Shown piece by piece: positions 47,001-58,800 of a stretch of DNA of 64,000 nt. Origin of the DNA: Lophius americanus (taxonomy: Eukaryota; Chordata; Actinopteri; Lophiiformes; Lophiidae); assembly GCA_037951165.1 (NCBI GenBank), contig JBBDHG010000009.1, forward strand, positions 14,410,501 to 14,474,500. The letters run 5' to 3'. How positions within the stretch are numbered: position 1 is the first letter of the stretch; every line of letters begins with the position of its first letter. Position numbers and translations under genes: made by a program. Below the pieces are notes generated by a model. It had not been told where the DNA came from, did no database searches, and was given only the letters and a program-made list of their open reading frames with translations.

Positions 47001-50000
47001 ATCCTCAGGGACCAGCTGGATGCTGCAAAGAAGGTGTTGTAACATATTTAACGCTGACACAAAGCCTAGTGTAACCTGGAAAATGTTGACAGTGCAAATG
47101 TCCTTCCCTGTTCACAATGTTTGTGACATTTTCTCCTTCTAATCTCAGGAACTGAAACTGAAGGACAAGGAGTGTGAGCGTCTCTCACAGATCAGGAACC
47201 AGCTGGAGCTGGAGCTGGAGGAGCTGACTGCCAGTCTGTTTGAGGTGAGCTGGACCAGTCTCAGCCTTCTGCTGAAGAGGGATCTTCGAAATCTAACGTT
47301 TAAACTTTAAAGAAAGAGAGATCCTCAGAAAACTGTCAAAGCTTGCACTGTTAAATCTATACGGTCCAAAATATATTGTCTATATCATAAAAGCCTGTTG
47401 GTAACCTCTTCAATAAAGTTAGCTGTGTTACTTAACCTGAATTATTATCAATTGTAATAAGATCAAACTCAGGGCAAGATCAAATTAATTACATCAAATC
47501 AAAATAAGGACGGATGCAAATGTTTAGAAAATGTTCGTCTCATTAAGCATTCGAGGAAGATGAAGATGCTCACACTGTCTTGTAGGATACCGATAAACAA
47601 AGAATAGGAGAGAAGACGTTTTGACACAGCAGCAGGGTGGTGTAGTTGGTGGCACTATTGCCTCAAACTTGAAAGGTTCCCTGTTCAAATCCACCTCTGC
47701 CTTTGGGGCTTTTCTGTAGAGTTAACATGTTCTGCCCAGGTTTGTGTGGGATCTCTTCACGTTTTCCAGCTTCCTTCCACCATCCAAAACATGTTATTAA
47801 GGCAAATTTGTGACTCTAAATTACCTATTGGAATGAATAGAAGCGTGAATGGTTGTTTGTCTTTCGTTGGTCCTGGGATGAACCAGAAATTTGTCAAGGG
47901 TTAACACGGCTATGTCTGCTGGGATAGGCTCCAGCCCCCATGACCTGCACAAGATAAGCTCTTACAGAAAATGGATGTGTGGCCATAGTATCCGAGGTGG
48001 AAACATGCTAAAGTTGCCTTTAAAAAAATCAGTCTGATAATTTAACCTGTAATCATTTTTTCAATGTCTTTTTGAACAGGTGAGCGATTAGGAGCTAAAG
48101 GAGGAGATATTTCTCTCCGTAGCTGGTCAAGACTAATAAAATGATCCGCTAAGGTTGCTTTATTTCTAATATAAGTGTAAATCTGTTATAGCACAATTAT
48201 TACAACAACTTTATAAAGTAACGTGCTTGTTACCATTTGCTGGTTTTGGTTATAGCTGGGCTTATTTGACACTTTAACACAGAATTACTGTTCACAATTA
48301 GTCGATAATGAATAACAAAAATCCCTTTAGAACATTTCAACCTTTATCCCAACAGGAGGCTCACAAGATGGTGAATGAAGCTAACGTCAAACAAGCAGGA
48401 GCAGAGAAACAGCTGAAGGAGGCTCAGGGAAAGGTGTGTGATGTTGTTTTCCTCTCCCACCGGATGAAAGTTTGTCACATCAGAATTCCTTCAGGGCACT
48501 CTAAGCTTGTGTTTGGTTTTTTGATTTCTCTTTAAATGTGCTGCTACAAAAGGAAAAATTTATTTTAGTTTTTTGGCAGTTTTGTTCATTTCTCCTGTTC
48601 ATCAGACTGTCATCACACCTCATTTTTCCTCCGTACTCGCTGTGTGTCCGACTCCCAGATTGATGTTTTGCAAGCAGAGGTGACGGCGCTGAAGACTCTG
48701 GTGTTGACTTCGACACCTTCTTCACCAAATCGCCAGCTGCATCCACAGCTACAGTGTTCAGGAACAAGGGGAGCCTACAAACATGGCGGGCGCCACAGCC
48801 GAAACAAGAGCGCAAGCGGTGCATTTCCATCCTGTCATGGAACAGAATCTTCCTCAGTCTCCGTTCAGCATGTGGACAAAGAAGACCGAGAGGTAGCCTC
48901 GATAAAGCAACTCTATTCCTTTTATTGTTTTTATGTATCTTGTGAATCTGTCCCTCATTCTTGTTTCCAGAAATTTGTATCTCATTCCTTGCTTTTTCTT
49001 TTCTCAGTACTAACCTCTCAGTCTCTAGTGTCTCTTTCTCTCTGAGCCTGCTGCTCCTGCCCTCCTCTCTCTGATACTCTGCCCTTCCCTGGCCAATCTG
49101 TCAGTGTGACCTTTGACCGTTACGGTCAGGAGCGAGTGGAGGGGAGGGGAGGGGATAGGTAGCTGCATGACTTTGACCCCGCCTGCCGAGCCCTCCAGAT
49201 TAAACTGTCGGCAGGTGTTATTTCATGGGACAAGTCTTTCCTGCCCAGGAAGTGATAATAATATACCGTGTGACCAGTTCTTCAAAAGTTTGTGAGGTAT
49301 GGGTTAAATGTGTTCCCTCTGTTTTTAATGTTGCTTTTAAAGATCAACATCATATTTAGCATCATCACAGAGCTCCTTTTTTAACGAATTTAATGAACTT
49401 GTGATATGTATTTCTATATCTGACTTCAATCTGGTTTGGTAAAGAATTGGTAACAGGTTTGTGAAGCGTTACGGTCTACCTTTTAAACAATTAATATTTA
49501 TAAGTGTTTTTCTTCCTATTATATTAAATGGACTGTAATCCACCAGATAACTTCCCTCTGTTTTGAAAATGTAACTTTTATCTTCTCCCCTATAAGTTTC
49601 TCTAGATAAGATTTATTAATCCCATGGGGTAAATCCAGTGTTATAAATGCTATAATTTTACCAAGAATAGGCGTGTGATATACACACATTTTGGACATCA
49701 GGGTAGCGTTTATATACAAAAGAATTATAAAAGAATCATACAAAGGGAAACCAGTTTCAAGCCTACTTTGGCCACAATACTCGGTGATTAAAAGTGACCA
49801 CGTTTTTTCATAAATAGGCATAAAGTAGGTCTCTGTGGAAATATTTAGAGTGTTTATATATTAATATACTAACATAAGTTCCCCCTGTGCATTGGTGCAT
49901 GGTACTGTTATGGTGGGCTAAGGAGGGTTGGGGGCGGGTAGCCGCAGTTGGCACATTAGACTGTCAGTGTGATGGACGGCTCTCTACTTGCAGATGGATT

Positions 50001-53000
50001 CTGTTTTATACGCAGAGTTTTTGATGTGGAAGGAGAATCCAAGTCTAGAGCGTTCGTCTGCCTTCCTGAGTCGCATCTACAGTGAAGACATCGGACCCTG
50101 CCTCTCCTTCATGAGATCTGAGGTCAGGATCCCGCCACACCGCTGCATGTGCTACATGTTTTTGTTTGAAGTTGTGCTAACATCACAGATTATTCTTGTC
50201 AGCTGTCACATCTGGTGAAGAGTGCAGTGGAAAACAACTCTTTGACTATTGAGCCAGTGGCCATGACAGCGTTGCAGATGGTTAAAGCCTCGGCGAACGA
50301 GTGTGGGGGCCCCAAGTGAGTCGCCTCATCTACATGTCACCTCTCATCCTGTCCTCTTTCACCAGTCACTGCTAAACAACGGCTCAATCAGCACTGAAAA
50401 TCCACTCTTGATTGGGTTTTGGTTAAAGCTTAGTGGATTGTGCTGGAGGTTCTACTCTGTCTTATCATGTATCTCAGAGGGGTTCAATCAACGGGCACAC
50501 TTCTGTTCACTGTCTGATTTCAAAATATCTTCTTTGCAGTGGCTTTAGGGCAGCGGTAGAGACGTAAGTCCTCTCAGGAACCAATCACGTCTTCAGACTT
50601 TCACTAACACAAAATAACGTGGCATGAAATGAGGTTTGCCTTTCTAGGTGTCCGAACATTTGTCAACAAATCCGTAAATTAATGCTCTGCATGCGTGTCA
50701 ACTGATGACACTTTTTCCTCCTTCACTAACTGCATTTGTCTGATGTGCACGACTGTTTTCCTCACTTATTTAGTCATTACTCTACGTAACTGATGGGATG
50801 TACAGTGAGTCATGTTAAGTGTTTGCTTCAGTAAAACGCCCACATTTTGTCGCTGGTACATGACAGCTGGGGCTTCTTGATTGTAGGAATTGTGCCTTGA
50901 GCGGCCTGTCACGCCTCTGCCAACATCGTATCAAACTCGGTGACAAGGGGAGCTACTACTACATCTCTCCTTCCAGCCGTGCCCGGGTAACTATCACTTC
51001 ATCTCTGTAATCTTCAGCAGATACGAGGCCGTTAATCCAGTTAACTCTTCCTTCACGTCATCTGATCTCACCTTTCCAGATCACAGCTGTATGCAATTTT
51101 TTTACATATGTCCGCTACATCCAGCAGGGCCTGGTGAGGCACAATGGTAAGGAAACGCCAACAAGTATTTTTGCTGTATTCATCATGCAATTGTTCTTCA
51201 TATATGTCTTTATTCATGCCTGTTTTGCATCCTTTACTCCTTGCTTTGCCAACAAGGCTTTCTTTCAGAGGTAGGCCTGTCACATTTATTACATCATTGT
51301 CTGATCGCAATTACTAACATCTACCACAAAGAATTACAGGGCCCTCCAGAATTATTGGGAGATTATTGGGATAAAATTACTAAAATGAGATAGAAAAGTG
51401 TCTTTACTGTCCATACACATGATCTTTAATTAAAAAACAAACCTTTTACCCAAGTAACATGATAAAAGAATCATTACATTCTTAACATAAAACAATTTCT
51501 TTCTGTCAAGAACATGGTTGCCAGAATTATTGGCATACATAGGAAACCCTGTGATTAAAAGCTAAGTGAAGCACAACTACAGTCCTATTTTATATGTTTA
51601 GGTTCACATGTTTGAGTAGGAACCTCTTTAGTACTGTCTTACTGGGGTATAAATATGAGGGGACACAGAACCAAATCTCTTCAACATTCTTCACGATGGG
51701 AAAGACCGGCGCAGACGGCACTGTTGTATGAAGAAAAGTAGTAGAGCTGCACAAATCTGAAAAATGGAGACGGCAAATTCTCACAACAATTTCAAAATGC
51801 AAGTTTCAACAGCTTGATCAATAATGAAGAAGCTTAAAGAGACTAGAGATGTTAAAAATCAGCCTGGAAAAGGATGCTAACTTGCCCAACACAATGGTAG
51901 AAGGATGGTTTGAGAAGCAAAAAGTCGATTACAGCTATAGATTTGCAGAATGTTTAAAGGCTTTGCCATGACAATCCCTGTCACCTGACCTAAACCCACA
52001 GAACATTTGTGGGATGTGCTGCAGAGAAGAGTCCATAAGCATTGACCTCAGAGTCTGAACGAGTTGGAGAGTTTCTGTATGGAGGAATGGTCTCCATGTG
52101 TTCAACCCTGACCTCATCACACACTATAGAAGGAGACTCAGGGTTGTTATTGTGGCAAAAAGGGGGCAGTGCAAAAATATTAAATGCAGGCTGCCATTAA
52201 TTGTGGCACATGTTTTAGATATTTTTTTAATAATAACACTATGGTTAAATATCAGATTTCTGTGAATAATTAGAATGAAAGATCGTGGACAATAAAGACA
52301 TTTTTCATCTCATTTCCCCTTTTTTAAAAAAAAAAAGGAGACCAATAATTGTGGAGGGGCTGTTTTGTGTTGGTGCTTGAGTCACCACTGGGCTTCTTTT
52401 AGCACCTCTGACTTCAGCTTAACTTTTCATGAAGCATCTATTTACTATCAAGTGGCAAAGCCACAATTTAGTTTTTCCATCTGAATGATGAAGGAGAGCC
52501 CTCTATTGAGTCTGGAGTTGATTTGTCAAATATATAGGAACAAGTTCCCGGTCAAAACTGTAAACACCACAAATCTAATAGTTTTTACAAATCTAGTCTG
52601 TTTCTGAAGGTCTCAGATGGGAGACTGAATATAACACACAAGTGCCTGTAAGTGGCTCCCCTTCATAAAGTGTATTTATTTTATTACACTTTGATTATAT
52701 GGATGCTATAATAGAGAAAAACAGACAGAAAAACAATTAAAAAGTTAATCACACTAACTTTTAAGACATTTAATTGTCAGCTAAATGTTCATTGTGACAG
52801 CCAAATAAAGAGGTCTAACAATGTACAATTATTTTATCCCTGCTCTTGATTGGACTTTCCAGGTATCTGGAGTCAAGCATTTATTTTGCTCACGACATTT
52901 CAAGACCAATATCTGAACTTTCTACACCTCGTGATTTTAAAACGAGATTGTTACTCCAGTAGATTATTTTCAATTTCTGTTAATGTGTGCTTTGCAGATA

Positions 53001-53501
53001 CCAAGACTGATTTCAACTCCTAGAAAATACGATCTCTTATATTCATTGTATATATGCATCAGTCCAAATAACGCACAATGAAACAAGATGATAGATGTGA
53101 GACAAATAAGATGAAACAAATAAGAAACATTGTGTGTATGAAAAACTCCACAACAAAGAGAAGCTGTGATATCAGCAGTTTTGGTTCTCTCCACTTTGTT
53201 TCACACAATGACCATTCAAACTTAAGTTCTTATTCTATAGATAATATATAAATGTGGCATGAATTTCATGTTTTTTCTCTTTTACTTCACCAAAGAAGTT
53301 GAATAATTTTTATTATACAGCTAACTTTTCTTCTGCTTCAGTGAAGAATGTGTGTTCTATTTCCAGACCTCTGCATTCAGTCGACTGAAATGTCAAATCT
53401 TTCCTTATTGTCCAGCTGAGCAGATGTTCTGGGAGGTGATGCGTCTCCGAAGAGAGATGACCGTGGCAAAGTTAGGTTTCTACGTCACTGACCAGGGCTA
53501 A
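41025..53501 (+). CDS. rab3il1: RAB3A-interacting-protein-like 1 (GRAB), Rab8/Rab3 guanine-nucleotide exchange factor
   Basis: A Sec2-type exchange factor that activates Rab8 and Rab3A on exocytic vesicles. Coding exons: 41025-41233, 46847-47033, 47149-47244, 48356-48433, 48659-48892, 49994-50122, 50203-50315, 50887-50986, 51080-51146, 53416-53501. They total 1299 nt, 432 aa (human RAB3IL1 is about 382, RAB3IP about 476). The start ATG has an in-frame stop two codons upstream (41019-41021); exon 1 (MDGIEGIHSVQISSSPPSS) resembles the Rabin N-terminus. The exon 2 acceptor (TTGGTGAAG) is weak and was chosen because it restores the frame. Residues 97-200 form the Sec2 coiled coil with the catalytic ELTASLFEEAHKMV segment, then IDVLQAEVTALKTLVLTSTP. 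The C-terminal domain runs from about 265 (YAEFLMWKENPSLER, YYYISPSSRARITAVCNFF, MFWEVMRLRREMTVAKLGF). Poly(A) signal AATAAA lies at 54345-54350. Synteny favours rab3il1 over rab3ip. Confidence 0.92.
41234..46846 (+). other. rab3il1: Large rab3il1 intron 1 with a possible alternative first exon
   Basis: 5.6 kb intron. It contains a Tc1-like fragment (42775-43225). It also has a GC-richer stretch at about 44040-44450 that ends in a donor (GGCAGG|GTAAGG), which could be an alternative non-coding first exon. The ATGs in that stretch meet stops quickly. The remainder is AT-rich and shows no gene. Confidence 0.4.
42775..43225 (+). mobile_element. Diverged Tc1-like transposon fragment
   Basis: Blocks such as GGGCAAGGGCCAAATTGTGA, GACAACTGGGTCAGAATATC, GATCCCACAGAGAGCTACTG and TTTGGCCTCCAAATTCCC follow in the order I recall for an abundant fish Tc1-like element. 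The transposase frame is broken and large parts are deleted. No end repeat is seen. Confidence 0.6.
47629..47985 (+). repeat. Full-length fish SINE-like repeat with tRNA-like head
   Basis: The head GGTGGTGTAGTTGGTGGCAC resembles a tRNA A box and TGTTCAAATCC a B box, suggesting a tRNA-derived SINE. Core blocks follow (GTTTGTGTGGGATCTCTTC, CTTCCTTCCACCATCCAAAA, GACTCTAAATTACC) and then the 3' blocks GGGATAGGCTCCAGCCCC and AGATAAGC. It lies in rab3il1 intron 3. It is the longest of three copies in the window. Confidence 0.65.
50540..50563 (+). other. rab3il1: Candidate 24-nt microexon of rab3il1
   Basis: It is preceded by TCTTCTTTGCAG and followed by GTAAGT, both strong splice signals. It is 24 nt and fits the phase of the flanking exons. 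Including it replaces a Lys with NGFRAAVET, giving ...CGGPNGFRAAVETNCALSG. Without it the protein reads CGGPKNCALSG. It was left out of the 432-aa model. Confidence 0.5.
51337..52362 (+). mobile_element. Degenerate Tc1/mariner transposon with terminal inverted repeats
   Basis: Left end CAGGGCCCTCCAGAATTATT and right end read inward CAGCCCCTCCACAATTATTG are imperfect inverted repeats. A TA target lies at 51335-51336; the right TA has decayed. Inside are an ATGGGAAAGACCG transposase start and the C-terminal SPDLNP region (TGTCACCTGACCTAAACCCA), in a broken frame. At about 1.03 kb it is shorter than a full element (about 1.6 kb), so part of the middle is deleted. It sits in the last rab3il1 intron. 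Confidence 0.8.
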
Positions 53502-55820
53502 AGACCTGAATGTCCAGCGGAACACACAGGACAGCATGATCCCAGGAGCAGGATCGTTTAAGGTGCCATCGAGGGTGAAACTGTGGTAACGAATGTGTCT
53601 TGGATCAGTTTTAGTTGCTTCCATCATTAGAGGTTGATCAACAAGGGAAGCAGAAACCTATCACGTGCCTCTTTCATGCAGTGAAAGCAACTGGTAGAGA
53701 GAAGCAACATGCTACACTGGTGAAGAGAACTACATCCTCTTCTGGAGCCTCCCCGGTGGAGTCCACATAATCACTCCTGTTTCAGGTGTTAGTCTTAGAG
53801 GCAGACAAGCTTAATGAAGGATGAAGGCAGTCTAGAGAGATGAAACGTTTTATTGTGAGATTCACTATATTCATGTAGTTTCTCCAAAACAATTATCCGA
53901 ATAATTTTCTTTATTTTGTACATAATTACAAGGCTCTTTAGCCATACCACAGCTACCGCCATCCTACAGGACCTGTCCTAGAGGCAACGCATGCAAACCA
54001 CATAATGGAATAGTAATGGAAGTTTTAGCTTGGTCAGAAAAAGAACAAGCTTTAATACAAATGACTGTAATATGTGCAATTTTTTTGCACACCTGCTATG
54101 AACATCATACAAACTACCCGAGAGTAAAAGCCATAGCAACTTTGCATGAATGACGTACATAACCATATTATGTAATGTATAGTGGTTGCACCTCATGGTA
54201 AAGATTTATTAAAAATGACGGCCAATTTTGACAGAAGGTGTTCTCATAATGAAGGTAAAAATGAAGGATGTTATGTTAGAAAGTGCAATAACTGCTTCTT
54301 AGCCTTCGTTGGGGCTTTGAGGTTCCTAACCTCAGTGTACTGATAATAAACTGTGTCTTCTTCCTGTGTAAACACTCCATTAAAGATGAGGCATTGTAGC
54401 CCGACAACATCAACTTAGACTGTGTCATTTACTGGTCTGCTTGGAAAAAACCTCAGAGAGCATTCAAACCTGGTTTGATGTCGAATGTTGCCTTTCACAA
54501 ATTTTATTCTGAGGTTTCTGAACAAGGAGTCATCACTCTAATTAACTAAGCCTATGCTGCTGTCCCCAACAGCCAGGGTACATCTCCAAAAAGCCCCCAA
54601 TCCCCTGGATTCTACAAGCAAACCCCGTGATTTAGCCCCTCAAATTGTTATTTCTGAAAAGCGTTTTAAATCTGACCAATGGCTAGGGAAGTATGTACGA
54701 AAAAGCATGTTTTTCCTAAAATAGTCCCCCTAGTAATTAATATCAATATAGCAAAATATGATGTATACAAGATGTATTTCTTGAGTGGATTCTTATATAT
54801 CGAATTCGGACTAGATCAAAGCAACGGTGGACAAATGATGACCCAAAACTTTTGGAGAAGTTTCCGGTGTCAGAAATATACAACTTACTTTTCCCAAAAT
54901 CACCCAGTTCTTCCTCATGGCCTGTACAGGTATAAAGTTTGAAAATGATCCATAAATGTTTTTTTTAGAGCTTTCACATTAACACTATATTCCATTATAT
55001 GCCACACTTCTCGGGAATATAATTACTACCCAATACAACACACAGAAGTATTTCTCTCTCATCAGTGCATGACACTGATTTGGCTTTGGATTAGGGTCAT
55101 TGACAGGAATCACCTGGCTCAACCAATATGAAACCTTCTGACACATCCTTGTATAACAGGTTTGTGTGCAGGAATGAGTTACAGGGATTCTGAGATAATT
55201 TCCCGCTCAGAGCAACTTTTCGGAGCAGACATTCCAGCAAGATTTTAGTTTCCGGATTGGAAGGACTTTTGTAAGCTTCTTATTATGTTTACAGCGCCTC
55301 ATCATATAGCTTACCACCTTATTAATAGACTTCAATAAATAGTTTGGAGTTAGTCTGTAAGCACCTTCTGACTTGTAAACAAAATAATGTGGAGCCAACA
55401 TCAAACAAGTGTATGGAGGACGAAACATGCCATCATTTAAGCAGGTCAACAACAAGGAAATTAATTAAGGTGAAATATTGATTTGTTTAACCATAGTGGG
55501 ATATGGCTATTATAAAATATCAAGATAAATGTTTTCAGTCCACACATTATTATAATAGGTTAGAGAGAAACAGCAAAATCTTTCAACTTTTCACTCGGCA
55601 ACACCCGGCATTGAGTAATTCTTCTTTCTTTGGGACATATCTGCAAAAGATACATTCATTTATCAATGTTTCAATTATAATCTTCTGTTCTGTTTCATAA
55701 TACAAATAACTTTATACGTGTTTATAAACTCCCAAAGTGGGGTTTGTCACTGTTGACATGTCAAGGAGCATTTTTGATGAAGTGAAAAAAGATCCTTATT
55801 TCGCCCGTTACATCCTTCCA
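53502..55820. other. rab3il1 3' UTR and intergenic DNA toward tpo
   Basis: The rab3il1 3' UTR extends to the AATAAA at 54345-54350. Beyond it lies AT-rich DNA in which a further 3' exon of tpo (minus strand) could be hidden, but I found none I can support. Confidence 0.5.
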
Positions 55821-58800
55821 TCATCCGTACCTGCGATAGCAGAACATGAGCAGCAGCAGCAGAGCAGCAGCTCCACCAATCACCGTTATCACTGCTGTGG
55901 CGACAGAAACGGCAGACGGCGAGGAGGGCTCTACAGGAGATAAGTGCCAACAAACAAAGGCACGGAGACAAAGGATGTTTAAATGGCTTCAGAATGTAAG
56001 CAAGGAAAGTTGACTTTATATGGTATTTCTCCAAAATATATCACATACCAAATCAGGCATCATCAAATAATCTGAACCCACCTGAGCAAATAAAGGAACC
56101 TGGGATGTTGAGACACTCAAGGTTTTGTGGACAGGGGGAAATCGGTTCCTCACACTCATTAATATCTGCAACAAAACATTGACACGAGTGATTTCTATCA
56201 AACAGCACAGCAAAGTTATATAGATACAGATTTTATGTAGCACCCAAGATATGCAGTTATTTTAGTGTCTTGATACATAACTGATGACTGAGATGATGAA
56301 AACGAGCACAGGATTTGGAGTTGTTGACAAAATAATCTCACCTGAATGTTTACTTCAGTGACTGTTTATTTAATGTTGCTTTTCACAGCTGGACATCATG
56401 TTTCAAAGTAGATTGGAATTTGAGTTAAAATGCCAGCCACAGTTGACAGTTGAGTATGGGAGCGTTATGAATAAAAATGTAATTTAGAGAAAAAAAAATC
56501 TCCCCTTTTCTGATTTAACAAAATGTTTTTGTTGTTTCAAAATAATTTATTTGTTGTTGTTTTTACTTAAATTTCATAAGAACTCAGAACTTGAAAAAAA
56601 CAACAAATTCTTCTTCTATTTCAGAACACACGAGATAATCATCTTGTTAATTCAGAAAACATTTTTTTCTCAGCTCTGCTAAGATTGTATTTGCACACAT
56701 AAATCCTACTGAGATACATTGATGTCAGGAAATAATATTTAGCTGTATCACCAGGCCCTAGTTTAGGTAAGCACCTTGACAGGTCGGGGGGACGTGGCTC
56801 CATTGCTGGCTGTTTGAATCACAGCTGACAGATGAAGACCCCAGCAGCTTGAAGCCAGAGTGACACTGATAGAGAATCACGGCCTTACAGAGCAGCCAGT
56901 ATCCAGACTCAATCCTGGGTATCGGACCACAGCTGGGATCTGGCGGAGAGGTAAGACTGTTCCAGAAAGACGTGAAAACATAACGGACAAATGTGAGATG
57001 ACACAGTCTTCCCTTCTCCTCCTCACCTGTGTCTCTTTCTCTCCATGGGGCGAGGTCAAGCTGGGGGATGAGCAGGTTCGAACAAGCCAGCATGTCCTCT
57101 GGCCTCTCAGTGCGTGAAAATGGGTCGGCGGGGACGTGGGTGATGCGGCTGTTGTCACAGATGATGCGGGACAGAGAGACATTGCGGAGGTGTCTCCTCT
57201 GGGTGCTGGTGAACACACCCTTTTTCTCCCACCAAAACCTCAGAAGACAAACCAGAGTTAGATATCTCCTCCTGCTTTATAACGGTCTTAATCTTACATC
57301 AAAGTTTGGCTTTACTTGTCCCCGTCTCTCAGTGCCCTGAACTGTCTCGCCAGCAGGCATGACAGGAGCGGTCCTACTCGACCTCCGGGCGGAGCGGGCT
57401 CAGAAATGGCCCCCACCCACACATCGATGTTGTGTGGTGTTCCATAAATGAGCTGGAATTTGTGAGCCAAAGTAAAGCTATTGAGAACTTCAGCCAGTTC
57501 TGCAGTTGTGTTGGGAACAGAGAGGCTGCAGAACCTTCTCCAGGAGTTGTAACCTGATTGGGAGACCAGATGACAGATGGAGGGAGGTGAAATAGTGCAG
57601 GGAGCATCACACACAAGGGTAAATTATTTCAAACAAAGAGTACCTCCACTGAACATCAGAATTAATGAAGACATGCCCATTAAAGAAAACGTTAAACTTT
57701 GGAGTAAAAGACAAATGCAATATATTTACCCATGGTGCACCACTCCAACAAGGTTTTCAATCTGATTGTACTTTTTAGGACTATGGGAGGGTTGAGTTTT
57801 ACCTTTATTAGTATCCTAATTCCACTTGTTTACAGAGTGTTTACAGAGACAGCGCTGACTCATATGTCATGTGATGTATGTGTGTCATATGTTGGTAAAA
57901 ACACTATTTATTTACATGCAGCATGACAACATCATCTCAGTTGGCTTAAGAGGCATGTGCAACAAAGATCTACGTGGAAAACCTTTTACGCTGGCACTAA
58001 GTGGCTCTGTGCCAGCTGGGTGTAGGAGAGCACCCTTTGAGGACATCGCATGATTCCCAACAGCGCTCCACCCAGCTTTGACCTGAGCAGAGATCTAATT
58101 AGCCAGAATATTTGAAGGCATCTGTGTGGGTGTGTTTTTATTTAGGCTGTCATCTTCTAACTATGCTCCAAAGATTTAAAAATGTATCACTTGTTTTTTT
58201 GGCCCATTGTGAGGAAAGTTTTTCTCCATTTTAACACTGGTGGTATATCTCTATATGGGAGATGTTCTGTGTTAACAACAGATTTGATGATGTTTGTGAG
58301 GAGTCTAGAAGTACATCATAAATCACACCCTTATTAAACTGAATGGCATGAAGATTGGTTAGAAAGTGACATCGGAAAGAATTCCAAAGCTGGGGCAGCA
58401 TGACCAGGAGTGTGCCATTGGCATGCAAGGACTTGGTGCGGTTCACTGAACATGTTGTTGGCATACTGGAAGCAGGGAAGGCCATGAGAAAAAGTTAGAA
58501 GGGTGGTGGAAGCTCACCATTCCACAGTAGTGCATCTACGTAAGCCAGCCTTATATAACTAGAGAACAGTGACAAAATGCTTGCACCCTGATTAATCATT
58601 CGACCCACCCAGAGTCAGGACCGACGTATTTGCCTGCTGCACCTCAAAAACAATAAAAGATCATCTGAGGCAAGGTGGAGTTTCCCCCTGAGGATGTTAC
58701 ACTACTGTTGTGCTCTCGGGATGCCTTCGCTGGGCTTGTGTGCGTGCGCAGTTTTAGGTGGGAAAGTGACGTCACTGTTGTGGAATGGCCAAACCCATGG

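Noticed and set aside
47629..47700. tRNA gene suggested by A- and B-box-like motifs
   Set aside because: No cloverleaf can be drawn; the motifs belong to the head of a dispersed SINE-like repeat.
54890..54925. Possible tpo tail exon on the minus strand near 54900 (acceptor-like CTGTACAG)
   Set aside because: In the required phase it would give only an Arg-Pro and a stop; no family support.
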